DNA from: Neelides folsomi
Taxonomy: Eukaryota; Arthropoda; Collembola; Neelipleona; Neelidae
Direction: 5' to 3'
DNA: 50,054 nucleotides
NCBI GenBank assembly: GCA_034687125.1
Contig: JAQGBZ010000425.1
Location: 1-50,054 of the forward strand
Shown here: positions 45,037 to 50,054 of the stretch, one piece after another
How the letters are laid out: each line of letters starts with the position of its first letter
Position numbering within the stretch: position 1 is the stretch's first letter
Position numbers and translations under genes: made by a program
The notes under the pieces: model-generated
Seen by the model: the letters and a program-made list of their open reading frames with translations, nothing else
Databases searched by the model: none
What the model was told of the DNA's origin: nothing

Positions 45037-47345
45037 ATGATGTCTCTCGAATCAACTTTGAATCTAATGATAAATAAGATCACACAAAATCTTATTTCAT
45101 TATACCAGGTATAATGTATATTTACATTTTGTGTATCAAAATCAAATTAACTATACATTTTGTTAATTAACAAGTCGATTTATTTGGTGAATAATTATAT
45201 TATTTTGTGAATTTAGCTTGAAGAAAAACGAATATTTTTAGATGACACCGAAGTTGACATCACTTTTAATGAATCGAAAGCATTAAAGACTGATCTTTCT
45301 TCATTAAAACTGTTAGTTGAGGAACTTGCGAAAACTGAAATCTTGTCTGAAGATTGTCAAATATTTCAATTCGTCATTAAGTTAATGCGAGAAAAGCACG
45401 TTTTTTCGAGAGAATGTGGATTTTTAATTTGCGAGTCAATATTTAGACGTTTTGGTAAACCATACATTAATAGCTCTATAGAGTATTACATGAATTGTAT
45501 TGTAAACGGAGTTCAGATAATAATTGTTCCATTTATATTAAAATAGGTATTAACATTTAATTAATAATGTATTTATTTATGTTTAGGAAAATTTATCGTT
45601 GAACAAGAAGTTACTCGGCATCATGCTGACACACTTTCAATCATCATTGGTTTTGGACTATCCGACAATGAAAGCGATGCTGTAAGCTATTTTTACAATT
45701 AATTTAATATTAAAAATCCAACTAATGTTAATAATCCTACGTAAAATAATGGTATAAATTATAATTAAATGTTAAAATATATTATTTTGAATATTGTATT
45801 CTCTTTTCAGGTTCGTTTAGCAGCTGGAAAGACAGCTCGGTCTTTTTTGCTTTCCTTCTTTGACACTGAATATGAAGAGCGTTATTTTCCTGAACTTATA
45901 CCCAAACTATGTTTAAGTCGCCATTACATTGAACAATCAAGATTTTTAGTTTACTCTCTCGAAACATGGACTTTGATCACAAGAAACGAGGGGAAGTTTT
46001 TAGTTGCAAAGTATATAGAAAATGTTGTAAGTGACTTGTAATCCAATTTTCATATTTTATAAAATTAACTTAATTAATTTACCTATTAACTATTTAGATC
46101 CAACATCTTGAAAATTCTGCCAAAAGCGAATTGAAAGGAAGCAGACAAGCAGTTTGTAATTGTATAGGAGAGTTAGGGAGAAAACTCGATTCTTCGATTT
46201 TTCAACCATATATTCCTCAGCTATTACAAATTCTCGAGAATTTGTTTTTTGATCCCCAAAGTTATATTCGAGAATGTGAGAATAATAATTAGTTAATTAA
46301 CAAATTGATAACGGGGAAATAATAAAATACTTTCTTTTCTAGCCTCTTGTAATGCTTGCAAAGACTTGCTGGAAAATTACCCATCTGATTCCAAATTATT
46401 TGTTGGAAAAATATTCGATTCTTCTCTTAAACTTCTTGGCGACTCTGACTTTAGAGTACGAAAATCTTCATCTCAGTTGATTTCACTTATTGTATTAAGA
46501 AACGACATGCTACCTGAATCTCTTAAGATTATTGAACAAGGATTACAAGAAATTAAAAAACAGCCGATTGATCAACCCAGTCAAACAAAGCGTGATGTCA
46601 ATTTTAAACCCAATCTTTGTCAACCCTGGATGATGAGTGATGGGTATGGAAATTACACAAATGAAAATTAAATGCTCGCCTAATATGTAAAATTAAGCTA
46701 ATTCTGTTTCATGAATTATTTGTAGGACTTTGCGTATGATTTTGGAATTATCGTCAGATGCAACTTTCCAAAAAGAAATTGTTAACTTGATTCCTCTTAT
46801 GATTGAAGTGACCAAACCAAAAGATTACAAAGACCATTACATTTTAATTGAAACATTTTTAAGAATATTGCCGGTCATTGGAAAAACCATTCAGAAGAGA
46901 CAATTCAAAGAGTTTTTGTCTTACTTTTTTGAAATAATATTTTACGCAATCGTAAGTGTTATTTCATAATATAGTCATAACTATTCATTTTATAACTCAT
47001 TACTCATTTACATTTCATTCTCATTCATACTGTTTCTTTATAAGTTATTCAAAGTTGAATTCGAATTATTTTTTATTCAGGAATCAAATGTTGAACCTAC
47101 TATGTTAGCAGGAAAGGAATGTCTCGGATATTTGTCACTTCTCATTGGACCTTCAATTCTTAAAGGAAGAATCGAACAATTCAATCCGAAGTAAGCAATT
47201 TAAAATTCGTATATTATGGTAGTTAACATACATATTTGTAAATACCTGATATACGTAGCATATATTACAATAATATATTTTAGCAGCTAATAAGCTTATT
47301 TATATAACTATTCTCTTTAACAGATATATTGTCCACCTTGTTTGA
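45037..47345 (+). CDS. HEAT/ARM-repeat-like alpha-solenoid protein, family unassigned
   Basis: Nine exons: 45037-45108, 45217-45454, 45587-45681, 45811-46026, 46098-46275, 46343-46643, 46726-46951, 47081-47190 and 47324-47345. They give 485 residues. Two in-frame ATGs open the gene (45037 and 45040). The whole chain looks like paired amphipathic helices. HEAT-like consensus segments include VRLAAGKTARSFLLSFF, GSRQAVCNCIGELGRKL, YIRESSCNACKDLL and FRVRKSSSQLISLIVL. No catalytic motif, signal peptide or membrane helix is seen. Candidates with such repeats include dynein-arm assembly factors and TTT-complex subunits, but I could not match any by motif. The last exon adds only seven codons, so the 3' end is less certain. 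Confidence 0.8.
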
Positions 47346-47981
47346 AATAAGAAAAGTCGATATAATGTCAGATCCAGATTTTTTATATCTTTATAACTAA
47401 CTGTCATTATTCTCATTATATTAATAGATACAATGAGAATGCTCTATATAAATATTTTATTTACTCTAAAATGCTGTGATACTCTTTTATTTTACATTTA
47501 ATATGCAAAAGTACTTGTCAATAATGTGTTCGTCTTTACAATTTATTATAAATAAAAAAGTATTTTATACTAAACCCTCTTAAATCTTTATTGACACCAA
47601 TACTTAACCGCTACTTCATATCGTATTCAATATTCGAGCTTAATTTTTAATGATGTTTTGAGAAAACTGCATAACATTGTATTTAATATGAACAATTGAG
47701 ATGGAACGAGATTTTTGCGCATTTCAGGTATTTCGGCAGTGAATGAGTTGGGTTGCTTGCCAGGTTGGTTGGGTATTTGGGTTTGGGTTCGAAAAGATTT
47801 TGAACATTGTGTATGCTATATGGACTTTGAACAACCGCGAGCGATGAACAAAATTATCGGAAATTATTTTTCATATATTTATTTATTATCAATATTTCGA
47901 ATCTAAATCAAAAGGTTAATAAATACTTCTGGAGTGTATTATATTGTTAACTGACTTTGAAATTAACAAAAAATTTGCGAT
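47346..47981. other. Intergenic spacer upstream of FIBP
   Basis: About 640 bp. It includes the 3' UTR of the HEAT-like gene and the FIBP promoter. The open frame at 47715-47906 has no ATG-supported or conserved content. Confidence 0.5.
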
Positions 47982-49718
47982 ATGTATGCTGAGGTCGATA
48001 CGTTTATTGGCAATAATACACAAGTTGATCCTGAAATTTATCAATTATGGGTTGAGGGACTTTCAGGTGAGTCTTACATAATTGTATTTTTGTATGATTT
48101 ATATTTCAATTAAAACAATAATGATAATTATTTTGTTATTTTTTAGCACAAGAAGCTGTGATTAGCCTACAACAACATGGAGCATTGCAACAATTTCCAG
48201 GTGCAACTGTCGATCTCCTCCTTTCTGATGTTTTGGATCATTATAGAACATATTCTATGATTGAAAAATTGCTACTTTCACCTGCAAGATTTTCAGAACA
48301 ATGGACTTTTCAAATAGATTTAGAAACTCAAAATACTTTGATTCAAAAGTAATAACAGTGGTATTAATTAATTTTGAATGAATCATAAAAACGCAATTAT
48401 CTAATTCAAAAAGTACTTTTATGAATTTTTAGATGCTTAATTACATTTCTGTATTTCAGGTATTATGAATTTGATGACTGCGTTATGAGGGAAATTCTTG
48501 GAAAGAAACTATCTTCGAGACAAAGAAAGGATTTGGATGAAGTTAGCGAAAAAACAAATTTTAATTTACGATCTTGCAGGTAAAATTTGCATTAAGATTA
48601 ATAAACCAGATAAATTAGACTAATTCCGGCATGACAAACTTATAAAAATTTATTTGTAGGAGGCAATTCGACAATGCTAAACGTGTTTTCAAGACTGTTG
48701 AAGAAATGCCTGGACTTATTTTACAAAACATCAAATCCCAGTTTTGCTTACAAGACGATTTAGCACAGTGAGTTTGTAAAAATAATGATTAATTAAATGA
48801 ATATTATTCCGTAAAATAATAGTACAAGTAACATAATACGTATTTCAATTATTTCATTTGTACCATAATTTTGTTTCTTACAGAAAATACGCTGCTGTTG
48901 TGTTTATTGCCGGAAATAGATTTGAAACGAGCAAAAGGAAACTTCAATATTTAACATTTAACGACTTTTATAATTGCGCCCAATCAATGATGCTCTACTG
49001 GTCATCTCCCATTGTGGATGATGTGAGTTATAAGTTATTTATTTTTATATTTAAGTGCAACTATCACTATTTATTAAATTAATCTACAACAGGATACAAC
49101 AGCGGATGTGGAAAGGGAATTTCTAATGGATCTCAGGGAGCTACGTACTTTCTTGGAAAAAGAAAAAGAACATAAATTGTAAGTTGCTGTATTAATGATA
49201 TTTTTTACGATATTGTTAACATTCATGATATAGAATTTTGTATAAGAATTTTATTAAGATTTTTTAAACAGAATTCTCACCCAGAGTTTAAAAGGAAAAG
49301 TTACGGAGAGAATATTTATTGAAATCGAACATAATTTCAAGGTTAGAATTTTCTTTCGTTAAAATTAATAATTATTTTTTATAAAATTCTTTTAATATTA
49401 GGTTTATTCTCGGACATTGATTAATATCGCTTATGGGCTAAATCACAGCAAAGAGTTAAAAGACCTCTTTATTGACCTTGTTGAAAAATTCATTGAGCCC
49501 TGTAAACATCTCCAATGGCCTTTAACTGACATGAAAACGTTCCTTCAAGTGTACAAAGATTCGGCTCTTCAAATGGATATTTTGAAGTCGTAAGATATAT
49601 TTTCAAAAAATTTCAATTTTTAATAATTTGTTGAATTTTTAGGCAGCCGGCGTTAAAGTCAATTTGGAAAAGATACATGGATGGAATTTACGGATGTATT
49701 ATTGCAATGTATCACTAA
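47982..49718 (+). CDS. FIBP: Acidic fibroblast growth factor intracellular-binding protein
   Basis: Nine exons: 47982-48066, 48147-48348, 48460-48579, 48660-48767, 48884-49022, 49093-49178, 49272-49341, 49402-49589 and 49643-49718. The product is 357 residues, the length of vertebrate FIBP. Matching blocks run through the whole protein: [97 protein letters not shown], and a C-terminal [11 protein letters not shown]. Mammalian FIBP binds internalised FGF1 and has been linked to growth control; its biochemical activity is poorly understood, and its role in invertebrates is unknown. The start ATG gives an N-terminus aligned with the vertebrate one. Identification is secure. Confidence 0.96.
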
Positions 49719-50054
49719 ATATCTGTAATAATCATAATCACTGTTATACAAAAATTATTTTATTATGTTCAGCCAGCATTTTATTCATTCAAAAATATAA
49801 CATTATCTAAGAATGGAAAATTTTTATCCTATTATTTAATTCCTATATACCTAATTAATAAATATCGTAAAAAATCGATTAAGAGCCGGATTCGAATAGT
49901 AGCCTGGATTCGATTAGTAGCCGGGTCAAATGGCCTACTGAATGAAATTGTAGCCGGGTTCGAATAGTAGCCGGTTTCAAATAATAGCCGGGAACACAAT
50001 ATTGTTTCAGTAAGCATGAACGTATATTAATAATATTGTCTATATTTTAGTCAA
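49719..50054. other. 3' flank of FIBP with a degenerate tandem repeat
   Basis: AT-rich 3' UTR and spacer, interrupted by the GC-richer tandem repeat at 49884-49993. No gene seen before the window ends. Confidence 0.6.
49884..49993. repeat. Degenerate ~17-bp tandem repeat, TAGCCGGRTTCGAATAG
   Basis: Five to six units, each beginning with TAGCC, followed by GG and a TTCGAAT-like palindromic core. Units vary in length (16-18 bp, one expanded to about 33 bp). It is unlike the AT-rich surroundings. It looks like an old minisatellite or a fragment of a larger satellite. Confidence 0.7.

Noticed and set aside
1..50054. CRISPR arrays, operons, prophage or bacterial mobile elements
   Set aside because: Spliced genes throughout and animal-specific families show nuclear animal DNA; no regularly spaced repeat array with unique spacers is present.

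Overview
The window is AT-rich nuclear DNA from an arthropod. The clearest evidence is a tandem pair of chemosensory (OS-D/CSP) genes with the family's four-cysteine pattern. CSPs are essentially arthropod-restricted. A GH16-type beta-glucan-binding protein fits the same assignment. Genes are built from many small exons separated by introns mostly of 50-250 bp with GT-AG ends. I joined exons by hand, using splice signals, reading-frame phase and homology. All multi-exon models given here close in frame. I cannot name the species. Divergence from fly genes would fit a non-dipteran hexapod or a crustacean, but that is a guess.

Layout. 0-5 kb holds a palindromic repeat cluster and three unassigned minus-strand genes: a membrane/secreted Tyr-Asn-Pro-rich protein, a 293-residue protein, and a Gly-rich secreted peptide. 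6.4-10.4 kb is ATG9, with a tRNA-like structured insertion in one intron. 12.2-14.4 kb carries the two CSP genes. 15.8-17.7 kb is a catalytically dead GH16 beta-glucan-binding protein, convergent with an intronless charged coiled-coil gene at 17.8-19.1 kb. 21.0-24.7 kb is an SLC23 nucleobase/ascorbate transporter. 26.0-28.1 kb is an intronless secreted low-complexity protein. 29.3-33.4 kb is a ten-exon Ser/Pro-rich protein that looks mitotic. 35.3-37.5 kb is OSGEPL1/Qri7, the mitochondrial tRNA t6A synthase. 38.6-41.8 kb is HURP/DLGAP5. 43.0-44.6 kb is a type II membrane protein resembling the DUF1647 family. It is divergent from a HEAT-like protein at 45.0-47.3 kb. 48.0-49.7 kb is FIBP. The right edge carries a degenerate tandem repeat.

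Most genes are unrelated housekeeping genes, so there is no operon-like logic. Two exceptions are the tandem CSP duplication and the proximity of HURP to the Ser/Pro-rich gene, both probably spindle-associated and on the same strand, with OSGEPL1 between them. I did not find a convincing new multi-gene system. The most unusual signals are gene-structure oddities (an intron splitting a start codon, 11-nt and 19-nt exons, a GC-AG intron), a tRNA-like cloverleaf nested inside inverted repeats, a pseudo-enzyme with both catalytic glutamates lost, and several unclassified repeats.
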